From: Oceanospirillum multiglobuliferum
Lineage (GTDB): Bacteria > Pseudomonadota > Gammaproteobacteria > Pseudomonadales > Halomonadaceae
Length of the DNA: 64,000 nucleotides
Reading direction: 5' to 3'
NCBI RefSeq assembly: GCF_900167095.1
Contig: NZ_FUXG01000001.1
Span: 62,001 to 126,000 of the forward strand
A model generated the notes under the pieces. It ran no database searches. It had not been told where the DNA came from and saw only the letters and a program-made list of their open reading frames with translations. The stretch's first letter is position 1, and the number at the start of each line of letters is the position of its first letter. This document shows positions 36,108 to 44,288 of this stretch, in pieces. Made by a program: the position numbers and the translations under genes.

Positions 36108-37340
36108 CTAGCACGCTTTCCGACTTGAAATCACCCCTTGTGCATAAAGGGTTTGAATCTGTTCTGGGTTTAAACCTGCATCTTTCAGTATTTGTTCAGT
36201 GTGCTCGCCTAATAAAGGCGCGGTATTGCTGTATTCAATTGGCGTACCCGATAACTTCAACGGATTTGCCACCGCTGGCGCCTCACCTGACTCAGGATGA
36301 GACAAGCTCAGTTGCATACCACGCGCCTGAATTTGCGGATCTTGAAAAGCCTGACCAATGTCATTGATCGGCCCGCAAGGTACCGCTTGGTTCTCAAGCG
36401 CACCGACCCAACTGGCGGTACAACGGGTTAATATCACTTCGCTTAACAAAGGGATCAAACTTGCACGATTGGCCACCCTTGCCGCATTGGTTTGATATAA
36501 CGGGTCATCAGCCAAATAAGCCACTTTTGCTTCAACACAAAAACGACGGAACTGATCATCGTTACCCACCGCCAAAATCATAAAACCATCTTCAGTGGCA
36601 AAACTTTGGTACGGCACAATATTAGGATGCGCGTTGCCCATCCGTTGTGGTGCGTTGCCTGAAACCAAATAGTTCATCGCTTGGTTCGCCAAACAGGCCA
36701 CTTGCACATCTAATAACGCAAGGTCGATATGCTGACCTTCTCCGGTGCGCTCACGGGCGGCCAGTGCGGCCAATACACCCGTCGAGGCATACATACCGGT
36801 TAAAATATCGGTCAATGCCACACCTACTTTTTGTGGCCCTGCACCGGGCATACCGTCTTTCTCTCCGGTAATGCTCATCAAGCCACTCATGGCTTGAATC
36901 AAAAAATCATAACCTGCTCGCTTAGCATAAGGGCCTGTTTGCCCAAAACCTGTTATCGAACAGTAGATCAAACGCGGGTTGATCTGTTTTAAGCTGTCGT
37001 AATCTAGGCCATATTTTTTAAGGCCACCGACTTTGTAGTTTTCTAGCAAGATATCGCAGCTTGTCACTAAGTTACGAATCACTTCCTGCCCTTGAGGACT
37101 GGTAATATCCAGTGCCAGCGAGCGTTTATTGCGGTTCGCACAAAGATAGTAAGCCGCTTCACCACGATCACCCTGTGGTGTCGGTAACCAAGGTGGTCCC
37201 CAACTGCGGGTATCATCACCACGCTCAGGCCGTTCCACTTTAATCACTTCCGCACCCAAATCAGCCAATATTTGACCCGCCCAAGGGCCCGCCAAAATAC
37301 GACTCATATCCAGTACACGAATATGGGATAACGCACCCAT
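36108..37340 (-). CDS. gcdG: CaiB/BaiF-family CoA-transferase, probably glutarate CoA-transferase
   Basis: Family III CoA-transferase of 410 residues that moves CoA between an acyl-CoA and a dicarboxylate without a covalent small-thioester intermediate. The family segments LAGPWAGQILADLGAEVIK, GDDTR, NRNKRSLALD and DILLENYK are present. The catalytic Asp is expected in the middle of the chain (GVALTDILTGMYA). Directly downstream of gcdH and facing a LysR gene, it matches the Pseudomonas gcdHG-gcdR arrangement, where GcdG activates glutarate. The ATG at 37340 has GGGAGA upstream and gives MGALSHIRVLDMSR; the longer frame to 37412 is rejected. Substrate is inferred from context. Confidence 0.82.
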   Translation of the reverse strand: MGALSHIRVLDMSRILAGPWAGQILADLGAEVIKVERPERGDDTRSWGPPWLPTPQGDRGEAAYYLCANRNKRSLALDITSPQGQEVIRNLVTSCDILLENYKVGGLKKYGLDYDSLKQINPRLIYCSITGFGQTGPYAKRAGYDFLIQAMSGLMSITGEKDGMPGAGPQKVGVALTDILTGMYASTGVLAALAARERTGEGQHIDLALLDVQVACLANQAMNYLVSGNAPQRMGNAHPNIVPYQSFATEDGFMILAVGNDDQFRRFCVEAKVAYLADDPLYQTNAARVANRASLIPLLSEVILTRCTASWVGALENQAVPCGPINDIGQAFQDPQIQARGMQLSLSHPESGEAPAVANPLKLSGTPIEYSNTAPLLGEHTEQILKDAGLNPEQIQTLYAQGVISSRKAC

Positions 37341-37433
37341 GATGATCTCCCGCAAATACATTAGGCTGGCATTGTGAAACAGGCTTGCGAGACTGTTAGT
37401 GCAGCCTCGCAAGAGCCTTAACTCAGCGTAGGC

Positions 37434-38612
37434 TTAACCGAACGCTTGAATACCGGTTTGTGCACGACCTAAGATCAGCGCATGAATATCATGCGTACCT
37501 TCATAAGTGTTCACCGCTTCAAGGTTCATCGCATGACGAATCACGTGGAACTCATCAGAGATACCGTTACCGCCGTGCATATCACGGGCAATACGCGCGA
37601 TTTCAAGCGACTTACCGCAAGAGTTGCGTTTAATCAACGAGATCAGCTCAACAGGGCATTGATCGTTGTCCATCAAACGGCCTGCTTGTAAGCACCCTTG
37701 CAGACCTAAAGTGATCTCAGTTTGCATATCTGCCAGTTTCTTTTGCACCAACTGAGTTGCCGCCAATGGACGATTGAACTGAATACGATCCAATGAATAC
37801 TGACGCGCCGCATGCCAGCAGAACTCAGCAGCGCCTAACGCACCCCAAGCGATACCGAAACGTGCTTTGTTCAAACAGCCGAATGGGCCTTTCAAACCTT
37901 TTACATTTGGTAGTAGGTTTTCCGCGGGCACAAACACGTTGTCCATCACGATCTCGCCTGTGATAGAGGCACGCAGTGAGAATTTGCCTTCGATTTTGGG
38001 TGTGCTCAGACCTTCCATGCCACGCTCTAAAATAAAGCCGTGAATTTCACCGTCTAATTTTGCCCACACCACCATCACATCGGAGATGGGTGAGTTGGTG
38101 ATCCACATCTTGGCACCAGTCACACGGTAACCACCGTCAACTGCTACAGCACGAGTTTTCATGCCACCCGGATCAGAACCCACATCAGGCTCAGTCAAGC
38201 CAAAGCAGCCGACCCACTCGCCTGTTGCCAGCTTAGGTAGATACTTTTTTCGCTGTGCTTCAGAACCGTAAGCGTAGATTGGATGCATCACCAAAGAGGA
38301 CTGCACGCTCATCGCTGAACGATAGCCACTGTCGACACGCTCCACTTCACGCGCGGCCAAACCGTAGCTGACGTAGTTTACGCCAGCACAGCCATACTCT
38401 TCCGGTAGCGTGCTACCCAGCAGACCCATTTCACCCATCTCATTCATGATTTCACGGTGAAAAATCTCATTACGGTTTGCTTCAAGTACCCGAGGCTGTA
38501 AACGTGATTGGCAATATTCACGTGCCATATCACGAATCATGCGCTCTTCTTCAGTCAGCTGTTGATCCAGATTGAACGGATCTTCCCAGTTAAATTGTGC
38601 TCGTTGGCTCAC
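37434..38612 (-). CDS. gcdH: Glutaryl-CoA dehydrogenase
   Basis: FAD enzyme of 392 residues that oxidises and decarboxylates glutaryl-CoA to crotonyl-CoA in lysine and glutarate breakdown. The signature [15 protein letters not shown] with its catalytic Glu, the N-terminal [17 protein letters not shown] and the [12 protein letters not shown] loop are diagnostic of GcdH among acyl-CoA dehydrogenases. It is the first gene of the minus-strand pair, with 93 bp before the CoA-transferase gene. The LysR-type gene is divergent across a 158-bp region. Confidence 0.94.
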   Translation of the reverse strand: MSQRAQFNWEDPFNLDQQLTEEERMIRDMAREYCQSRLQPRVLEANRNEIFHREIMNEMGEMGLLGSTLPEEYGCAGVNYVSYGLAAREVERVDSGYRSAMSVQSSLVMHPIYAYGSEAQRKKYLPKLATGEWVGCFGLTEPDVGSDPGGMKTRAVAVDGGYRVTGAKMWITNSPISDVMVVWAKLDGEIHGFILERGMEGLSTPKIEGKFSLRASITGEIVMDNVFVPAENLLPNVKGLKGPFGCLNKARFGIAWGALGAAEFCWHAARQYSLDRIQFNRPLAATQLVQKKLADMQTEITLGLQGCLQAGRLMDNDQCPVELISLIKRNSCGKSLEIARIARDMHGGNGISDEFHVIRHAMNLEAVNTYEGTHDIHALILGRAQTGIQAFG

Positions 38613-38705
38613 TACACACCTCGGTTATCAGTTGTAATAGGGTGATGGGTCTTCAAATTGTTGTGCTCAATCGCATGTATGAAACTTAACGGTCAGTGTT
38701 CAATA

Positions 38706-38767
38706 AGTACAATATATGATATTTATACTTTCAATAAACTAAATTGATACCAAGTTAGGCGGTATAC
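38706..38767. promoter_or_regulatory. Possible LysR-regulator sites between gcdH and the LysR gene
   Basis: An imperfect AT-rich dyad (AAGTA ... TACTT, 38706-38731) is of the size of a LysR-type activation site. A shorter dyad ATACC-N9-GGTAT (38747-38765) lies just ahead of the LysR start codon and could mediate autoregulation. Both are by-eye matches only. Confidence 0.35.
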
Positions 38768-38770
38768 AAG

Positions 38771-39655
38771 ATGGATCTAAAGAAACTTAACTATTTCTGT
38801 GCCTTAGCAAGAATAGGCAACTTTACTCACACCGCCACACACCTCGGCATTGCCCAACCTGCACTGAGCATGGCAATCAAAAAGCTTGAAGAAGAGGTAG
38901 GTTTAAAGCTGGTCAACCGTGCCGAACGCAAAATGACCCTCACCTCAGATGGTGAAGTATTACTGCGTCATGCCCAGCATATTTTAGAGTCGGTCAATCA
39001 GGCAGAAAGAGAGATTCAAGAGTTGAAAGGCATTGAGACAGGCACCATTCAGTTTGGCGCTTCTAGCATGCTCAGCTCTTATTATTTGCCAACCGTATTG
39101 GCCAATTTTAAGAAACGCTATCCCAAGGTAAGGATCAACTTAATTGAAGCAGGCACCGCATCACTGCAACAGATGCTACTAGAGGGCGAACTAGATTTAG
39201 CAATGATTCGCTCTGACCGCACCCATGAACAGATCCGCTGCGTAAAACTGTTTGAAGAGGAGGTGGTAGCCTGCGTACCGAAAAACCACCCCTTCTCACA
39301 AAAAAACAGTCTGACCATTGCCGAATTTTGCCAAGAGCCTTTGGTGTTATTTCGAGAAGGGTATTTTCTAAGAGAAGCGGTCAGCCGTTACTCAAAACAA
39401 CAGCATGTTGAACTGGATATTCGTTTTGAAACCAACTTGGTGAATTTACTGAAGGCTTTGGTGGTGAACGAAGTTGGCATCAGCACCGTGTTATCAGGCA
39501 TTATTGCCGAAGAGGATCAACTAACCACCGTGCCATTCAACCCCAGCATACCGCTGTATATCGGCTTAGGGTGGAAGAGAAACCATTATCTCTCGAACGC
39601 TAGTCGTGCTTTTGTCAGCTTTATGCAGGAGCACGTGCCTGAAAGATTCAACTGA
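38771..39655 (+). CDS. LysR-family regulator, likely of the glutarate operon
   Basis: Transcription factor of 294 residues. The N-terminal winged helix (LKKLNYFCALARIGNFTHTATHLGIAQPALS) has the standard LysR pattern, and residues from about 90 onward form the two-lobed effector domain (RINLIEAGTASLQQML, LDLAMIR). Divergent orientation from gcdH-gcdG suggests control of that operon in response to glutarate or a CoA ester, like GcdR in Pseudomonas. I do not assign the symbol because orthology is not certain. Confidence 0.86.
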   Translation: MDLKKLNYFCALARIGNFTHTATHLGIAQPALSMAIKKLEEEVGLKLVNRAERKMTLTSDGEVLLRHAQHILESVNQAEREIQELKGIETGTIQFGASSMLSSYYLPTVLANFKKRYPKVRINLIEAGTASLQQMLLEGELDLAMIRSDRTHEQIRCVKLFEEEVVACVPKNHPFSQKNSLTIAEFCQEPLVLFREGYFLREAVSRYSKQQHVELDIRFETNLVNLLKALVVNEVGISTVLSGIIAEEDQLTTVPFNPSIPLYIGLGWKRNHYLSNASRAFVSFMQEHVPERFN

Positions 39656-39680
39656 GCAAAGTCTAAGTGTCTTACGGTAT

Positions 39681-40463
39681 TTAATTAGAATACTGCTTGA
39701 TGATTTTATCTAGCTTACCTTCTTTTTTTAGTTCAACCATTGCTTGCTCTAAGGCCTCAGCCTGAGCTGGAGCTAGCAGCTTACTATAAATCAGCCAGTG
39801 CTGCTTTGAGGTAAACTTAATTGGCAAAACTTTTAACGGTAAAGAAGAGCGCTTAACAATATAGTGCAAACCTATATCGTGATAGTAAAAGTATTGCAGC
39901 CTATAGGGCGGTGTACCTAGCAGTTTCATCGCCATGTCAAGGTCTGTAAAACTGTCGTTGACGCGATGTTCTCCCAGCACTTGCTTCATCTCACCTGCAG
40001 ATGAAGTGCCATAAAAGGCACCTATCGTATAATCCCCTTGTTGTATCTGCTCAAAAGAGTTTGGTGCAACAGTATTATCTCGATGGGTTGCTAAAACATA
40101 GTTCACTGGATAAGCCGGTATCGTCGTAAAATTAAAACGTAGCTCACGGCTGGCACTTTTGGCTGCACCACAAAATACCGCCTGAGGCTCTGTTTCAACC
40201 AAGCTGAATATGCGTTTAATTGGCATAAACTGAGTAGGGTATTCGACTTTAATTTGCTTCTTGGCAAGCTTTACTTCCAAAGCTCTATAAATATCTATAC
40301 ACAAACCTTCTAGCCGTTTTTTTGAGAAGAAATATTTAGGCTGTGAGTCTTGTGCCAAAAAGGTGATGGGAGCACCCGAGTTTGCATTCGAAGGCAACGA
40401 CAATAAGCCACTCAAAAGCGCAACAGAGACAGTGATATAAAGTTTTTTGTTGCGAGTCGGCAT
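39681..40463 (-). CDS. Periplasmic solute-binding protein, family 3 type
   Basis: Exported protein of 260 residues. A signal peptide (VSVALLSGLLSLPSNANS) is followed by a two-lobed binding fold like the extracellular domains of amino-acid binding proteins. Examples are KRLEGLCIDIYRALE, VFCGAAKSASRELRFNFT and the C-terminal ALEQAMVELKKEGKLDKIIKQY. No permease or ATPase gene is adjacent, so it may serve a distant transporter or be an orphan receptor. The ligand is unknown. Confidence 0.78.
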   Translation of the reverse strand: MPTRNKKLYITVSVALLSGLLSLPSNANSGAPITFLAQDSQPKYFFSKKRLEGLCIDIYRALEVKLAKKQIKVEYPTQFMPIKRIFSLVETEPQAVFCGAAKSASRELRFNFTTIPAYPVNYVLATHRDNTVAPNSFEQIQQGDYTIGAFYGTSSAGEMKQVLGEHRVNDSFTDLDMAMKLLGTPPYRLQYFYYHDIGLHYIVKRSSLPLKVLPIKFTSKQHWLIYSKLLAPAQAEALEQAMVELKKEGKLDKIIKQYSN

Positions 40464-40599
40464 ACCACTCCCCTTTTAGAATAGATCTTTATTTAATATA
40501 AGTTAAAGACTTGTCTTTGTCTTTGTCCTTTCATATTCAGAGGTTTTGTGACTCCACACACATATTAAACACAAGCAATATACATACCAATCATAAGCA

Positions 40600-41643
40600 T
40601 CAATAAATACGCCAGTTTGAAGGCGATTTTCCCGTCCAACGCTTAAAAGCACGGCAAAAAGCTGCCGTTTCAGAGAATCCGGTTTTCTCGCTGATTTCAC
40701 TGATGCTGATATGTTCAGCAGTAAGCAGCTTAATGGCAAAATCTCGACGTAAACTCTCTTTGATCTGTCGTAAAGACCCACCCTCTTCATTCAGTTTGCG
40801 GCGTAAAGTGCGGGGCGTCAGGTGTAATTCAACGCTGATTTGCTCTAAATCAGGCATCTGTTCGAAGTCATATTGCTGCAATAACAACCGCACGCGAGTT
40901 TGTAAGCTGTCGTCTTGATCTGGCCTGTGCAAAATCAAAGCAGGAGAGGCTTTTAAAAAAGCCTGCACATCTGATTCAGAACGCACAATGGGCAACTGCA
41001 AATAACGAGGGTGTAGTGCAAAGCCACAACAAGGTTGCTGATAACAGAGCTGGCCTGAGTACATGGCACGATATTCTGCTGCATGGGCGGGGCGAGCATA
41101 ACTGAAGCAGGTGGTGGCAAAGGGAATCTGTTGCCCCACTAACCAACTGCCAAAGCGTTGCCACATCAACAACAGAAACTCTTGCAAGAGGTGATCAGGA
41201 TCAAGTGCATCATCTTGCAGGTGCAATCGGTAAAAAATGTGTGACGTATTAGCATGCGACAGGGCGGGTTCAAGCCCCAATTCGATACCTTCGTAAACCG
41301 CAGAATAAAAGCGTGCACTTTGTTGCAGCATCCCGCCAAAGGTTTTGCCTTGCTGTACAAACTCTGCCATCAACGCAAAGACCCCATTTTTACAGCGCCT
41401 GGAGGTTAATCCCATAAATTCATCACGGGTGCAGCGCCACACGGCCTGAATCAACTGGCTGAGCTGTTGCTCGGTAATCGCTTTATCCGGCTGGTTGAGC
41501 CAATCAAGCGGAATGCCTGCTGCCGCTAACAGTGTTTCGGCAGCAAAACCTTGGCGCTGCGCACCCGTAATACAGGCCTGAATATAGTGGTTGGCGATGT
41601 AGGCTTTTTGAGAATTTGAAGTGCGAACGCTTAAATTCAACAT
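40600..41643 (-). CDS. AraC-family regulator with PF12625-type N-terminal domain
   Basis: Transcription factor of 347 residues. Residues about 25-205 form the arabinose-bd-like domain seen in OruR-type regulators. The C-terminal 100 residues form the double helix-turn-helix (LEQISVELHLTPRTLRRKLNEEG, ISEISEKTGFSETAAFCRAFKRWTG). It is divergent from the beta-oxidation operon, and three direct repeats in the shared 185-bp region are likely its operators. The effector is probably a fatty acid or acyl-CoA, by context only. Confidence 0.88.
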   Translation of the reverse strand: MLNLSVRTSNSQKAYIANHYIQACITGAQRQGFAAETLLAAAGIPLDWLNQPDKAITEQQLSQLIQAVWRCTRDEFMGLTSRRCKNGVFALMAEFVQQGKTFGGMLQQSARFYSAVYEGIELGLEPALSHANTSHIFYRLHLQDDALDPDHLLQEFLLLMWQRFGSWLVGQQIPFATTCFSYARPAHAAEYRAMYSGQLCYQQPCCGFALHPRYLQLPIVRSESDVQAFLKASPALILHRPDQDDSLQTRVRLLLQQYDFEQMPDLEQISVELHLTPRTLRRKLNEEGGSLRQIKESLRRDFAIKLLTAEHISISEISEKTGFSETAAFCRAFKRWTGKSPSNWRIY

Positions 41644-41697
41644 TGTGAAACATCCCTTGTAGCGCGCTTGATCAGATTTTTAATCTTGTAAAACCTT

Positions 41698-41783
41698 TGG
41701 CCGTTTCAGTCAATTAAATAGACCGTTTATATCATTCAAAGCCTTACTACAAAGCTTTTAAATGGCCGTTATTGTCAATTCTA
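41698..41783 (+). promoter_or_regulatory. Three phased direct repeats, probable AraC-type operators
   Basis: TGGCCGTTTCAGTCAATT (41698-41715) and TGGCCGTTATTGTCAATT (41763-41780) are direct repeats differing only in the central three bases. A weaker copy with CCGTT-TAT-ATCATT lies between (from 41721). The CCGTT cores start at 41701, 41723 and about 41766, spaced 22 and 43 bp, so all lie on nearly the same helix face. AraC-family proteins typically bind such direct repeats. An inverted AATAGACCG/CGGTCTATT pair (around 41717 and 41818) is also present. Confidence 0.6.
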
Positions 41784-41828
41784 TATTTTGAGTGGCACCA
41801 TCCCACTATAACAAGAGCGGTCTATTTT

Positions 41829-42986
41829 ATGTCTCAGCCAATATCCGATACCACCGATCAAGAGCGCGCACTTTTTCAGGAAATGGTGCAACGCATTTTG
41901 CAGCAAGAGGTTGCGCCTCACTATGAAGACTGGGAAGCCAACCACCAAGTGCCACGCAGCATTTGGAATACCCTAGGCGAAGCAGGCTTGTTAGGGGTTG
42001 ATCTGCCAGAAGCTTATGGTGGTTCTGGCGCGGGCTTTGAGATCTGCCAGATGATCTGTGAAGAGATCTCACGCCAAGGATTTGGCGGCTTGGGCAGTGG
42101 TTATAACATCCATGCCAATATCGTAATGCCTTACATTTTGCATATTGGCACAGAGCAACAAAAACAACAGTGGTTACCCCAAATGGCCTCGGGCGAAGTG
42201 TTGGGTGCCATTGCCATGACAGAACCCAATGCGGGCAGTGACTTGGCCGCCTTACGCACCCGTGCAGAACGTACGGATGCAGGTTGGAAAATTAACGGTT
42301 CCAAAATTTTCATCACCAATGGCCTGTTGGCCGATTTGGTGATTGTCTGCGCCAAAACTGATCCCAATGCGGGCGCTAAAGGGGTCTCGCTGTTTTTAGT
42401 GGACACCCGTTTGCCCGGCTTTTCGCGTGGCAAGGGCATTAAAAAGATAGGTCAGCACTCAAGTGACACCGCAGAGCTGTTTTTTGATGATTTGATCGTG
42501 CCCCATGACGCCCTGCTAGGTGAAGAGAATCAAGGCTTTATCTACCTGATGCAAGAGCTGCCCCGCGAGCGCTTGGGCGTGGCCTCTCAAGCCTTAGGTG
42601 CAATGGAAGGTGCACTGCAACTGACCTTAGATTACGTGCAAGAGCGTAAAGCTTTTAAACAGCGCATTGCCGACTTTCAAAATACCCGCTTCAAACTGGC
42701 CGAAGTGAAAGCGCAAATTGAAATGGGACGCGCCTATTTTAATCACTGCATGGCGCAATATGCACAAGGCAAGATGAGCGCGACAGAAGCGGCCATTCTC
42801 AAACTTCAACTCAGTGAAATGCAGTGCCAAACCATCGACCAGTGCCTACAGTTTTTTGGCGGTTATGGTTACACCACGGAATACCCTATTGCTCGCTTTT
42901 ATGTCGACGCACGTATTCAAACCATCTACGCCGGAACCTCTGAAATTATGAAAGAAGTGATCGCCCGCTCCCTGCTTGGTAAATAG
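41829..42986 (+). CDS. Acyl-CoA dehydrogenase, long-chain (LCAD/ACADL) type
   Basis: FAD-dependent first enzyme of beta-oxidation, 385 residues. The usual catalytic Glu motif YEGT is replaced by IYAGTSEIMKE. As in mammalian LCAD and isovaleryl-CoA dehydrogenase, the base is instead expected in helix G, here GAMEGALQ after QELPRERLGVASQAL. Other segments (MTEPNAGSDLA, FFGGYGYTTEYPIARFYVDAR) are typical. Start: AAGAGCGG about 9 bp before the ATG at 41829; the frame upstream to 41772 is not used. It is the first gene of a five-gene operon. Confidence 0.9.
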   Translation: MSQPISDTTDQERALFQEMVQRILQQEVAPHYEDWEANHQVPRSIWNTLGEAGLLGVDLPEAYGGSGAGFEICQMICEEISRQGFGGLGSGYNIHANIVMPYILHIGTEQQKQQWLPQMASGEVLGAIAMTEPNAGSDLAALRTRAERTDAGWKINGSKIFITNGLLADLVIVCAKTDPNAGAKGVSLFLVDTRLPGFSRGKGIKKIGQHSSDTAELFFDDLIVPHDALLGEENQGFIYLMQELPRERLGVASQALGAMEGALQLTLDYVQERKAFKQRIADFQNTRFKLAEVKAQIEMGRAYFNHCMAQYAQGKMSATEAAILKLQLSEMQCQTIDQCLQFFGGYGYTTEYPIARFYVDARIQTIYAGTSEIMKEVIARSLLGK

Positions 42987-43022
42987 ATCGGTGACTCAAA
43001 CCTCTTAACGCAACACCCCATG

Positions 43023-43040
43023 ATAACAATAACAAACAAG
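43023..43040 (+). promoter_or_regulatory. AAC/AAT-repeat leader (possible Hfq/Crc site)
   Basis: ATAACAATAACAAACAAG overlaps the ribosome binding site GGAG of the thiolase gene and fits a run of A-purine-N triplets. Similar tracts precede the genes at 46702 and 48368. Confidence 0.42.
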
Positions 43041-43050
43041 GAGTTTTCTC

Positions 43051-44277
43051 ATGTCTCACACTATGCAAGCCGCTCAGTCTATTCCCTTAACCGACGTGGT
43101 GATTGTGTCAGGTGCGCGTACCGCCATTGGTGCGTTTGGTGGCAGTTTATCGGCATTTAGCCCCGCTGAACTGGGTACTTTTGCGGCACAAGAAGCGATT
43201 CAGCGCTCCGGTATTGCGGCCGGTGAGATCGACCACTCGATCTTTGGTCATATCATCACCACCGGACCGCAGGATGTGTACCTGTCTCGCCATATCGCGC
43301 GCAATGTAGGCTTGCCCGACAGTTCAGCGGCTCTCAATGTCAATCGCCTCTGTGGCTCCTCTGTGCAGTCGTTGATCTCTGCGGCACAGATGCTTATGGC
43401 TGGCGACAGTACCATCGCCCTTGCAGGCGGCGCAGAGAGCATGAGCCAAGGGGCTTATCTGCTGCCTAAAATGCGTTTTGGTCAACGCATGGGCGACGGC
43501 CAAACCTTGGATATGACCTTGGGGATTTTGAGCGACCCTTTTGGCAGCGGCCACATGGGCATTACCGCCGAGAATATCGCTGCGCAATATGGCTACACTC
43601 GGGAGCAGTTAGACACCTACGCGTATCAAAGCCATCAAAAAGCGGTGACGGCGATTAAAGAGGGCGTTTTTGCCGAACAAATCGTGCCCGTTATGGTGAA
43701 AAAGGGCCGTAGCACCGCCGAGTTTGCCACCGATGAGCATGTCCGTGCAGAGGTCAGTTTAGAGAGTCTTGCACAACTGAAACCCGCCTTTAAAAAAGAG
43801 GGCTTAGTCACCGCAGGTAATGCTTCAGGCTTAAACGATGGTGCTGCCGCTTTGGTGTTAACCACCGCACAAGAGGCCCGCAAACGCGGCCTAAAAGCCA
43901 AAGCCCGTTTTGTCAGTTATGCCTTTGCTGGTGTGGCGCCTGATGTGATGGGTTTAGGCCCTATTCCAGCCGTTAAAAAAGCGCTTGCGAATGCTGGATT
44001 AACCTTGGCTGATATTGATGTGATTGAGTCCAACGAAGCCTTCGCGGCACAAGCGATGGCGGTCAGTGAAAGTTTGGGTTTTGACGCCAACAAAGTGAAT
44101 CCTAATGGTGGTGCAGTGGCGCATGGCCATCCTGTGGGGGCAACAGGCTCAATTATTACCCTAAAAACGCTCTATGAACTGGAGCGTCGCCAAGGGCGTT
44201 ACGGCCTGATCACCATGTGTATTGGGGGCGGCCAAGGCATCGCTCTGATCATTGAACGTATCGATCACAAGGCGTAA
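43051..44277 (+). CDS. Thiolase, acetyl-CoA C-acyltransferase
   Basis: Degradative-type thiolase of 408 residues, cleaving 3-ketoacyl-CoA to acetyl-CoA and a shortened acyl-CoA. The acylated Cys101 is in [10 protein letters not shown], the His in [14 protein letters not shown] and the second Cys in MCIGGGQG. A good AAGGAG precedes the ATG. The next gene starts 11 bp after the stop, consistent with the two acting together as in fadNAE- or fadBA-type operons. A biosynthetic acetyl-CoA acetyltransferase role is the alternative. Confidence 0.92.
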   Translation: MSHTMQAAQSIPLTDVVIVSGARTAIGAFGGSLSAFSPAELGTFAAQEAIQRSGIAAGEIDHSIFGHIITTGPQDVYLSRHIARNVGLPDSSAALNVNRLCGSSVQSLISAAQMLMAGDSTIALAGGAESMSQGAYLLPKMRFGQRMGDGQTLDMTLGILSDPFGSGHMGITAENIAAQYGYTREQLDTYAYQSHQKAVTAIKEGVFAEQIVPVMVKKGRSTAEFATDEHVRAEVSLESLAQLKPAFKKEGLVTAGNASGLNDGAAALVLTTAQEARKRGLKAKARFVSYAFAGVAPDVMGLGPIPAVKKALANAGLTLADIDVIESNEAFAAQAMAVSESLGFDANKVNPNGGAVAHGHPVGATGSIITLKTLYELERRQGRYGLITMCIGGGQGIALIIERIDHKA

Positions 44278-44288
44278 AGGTGGACACC

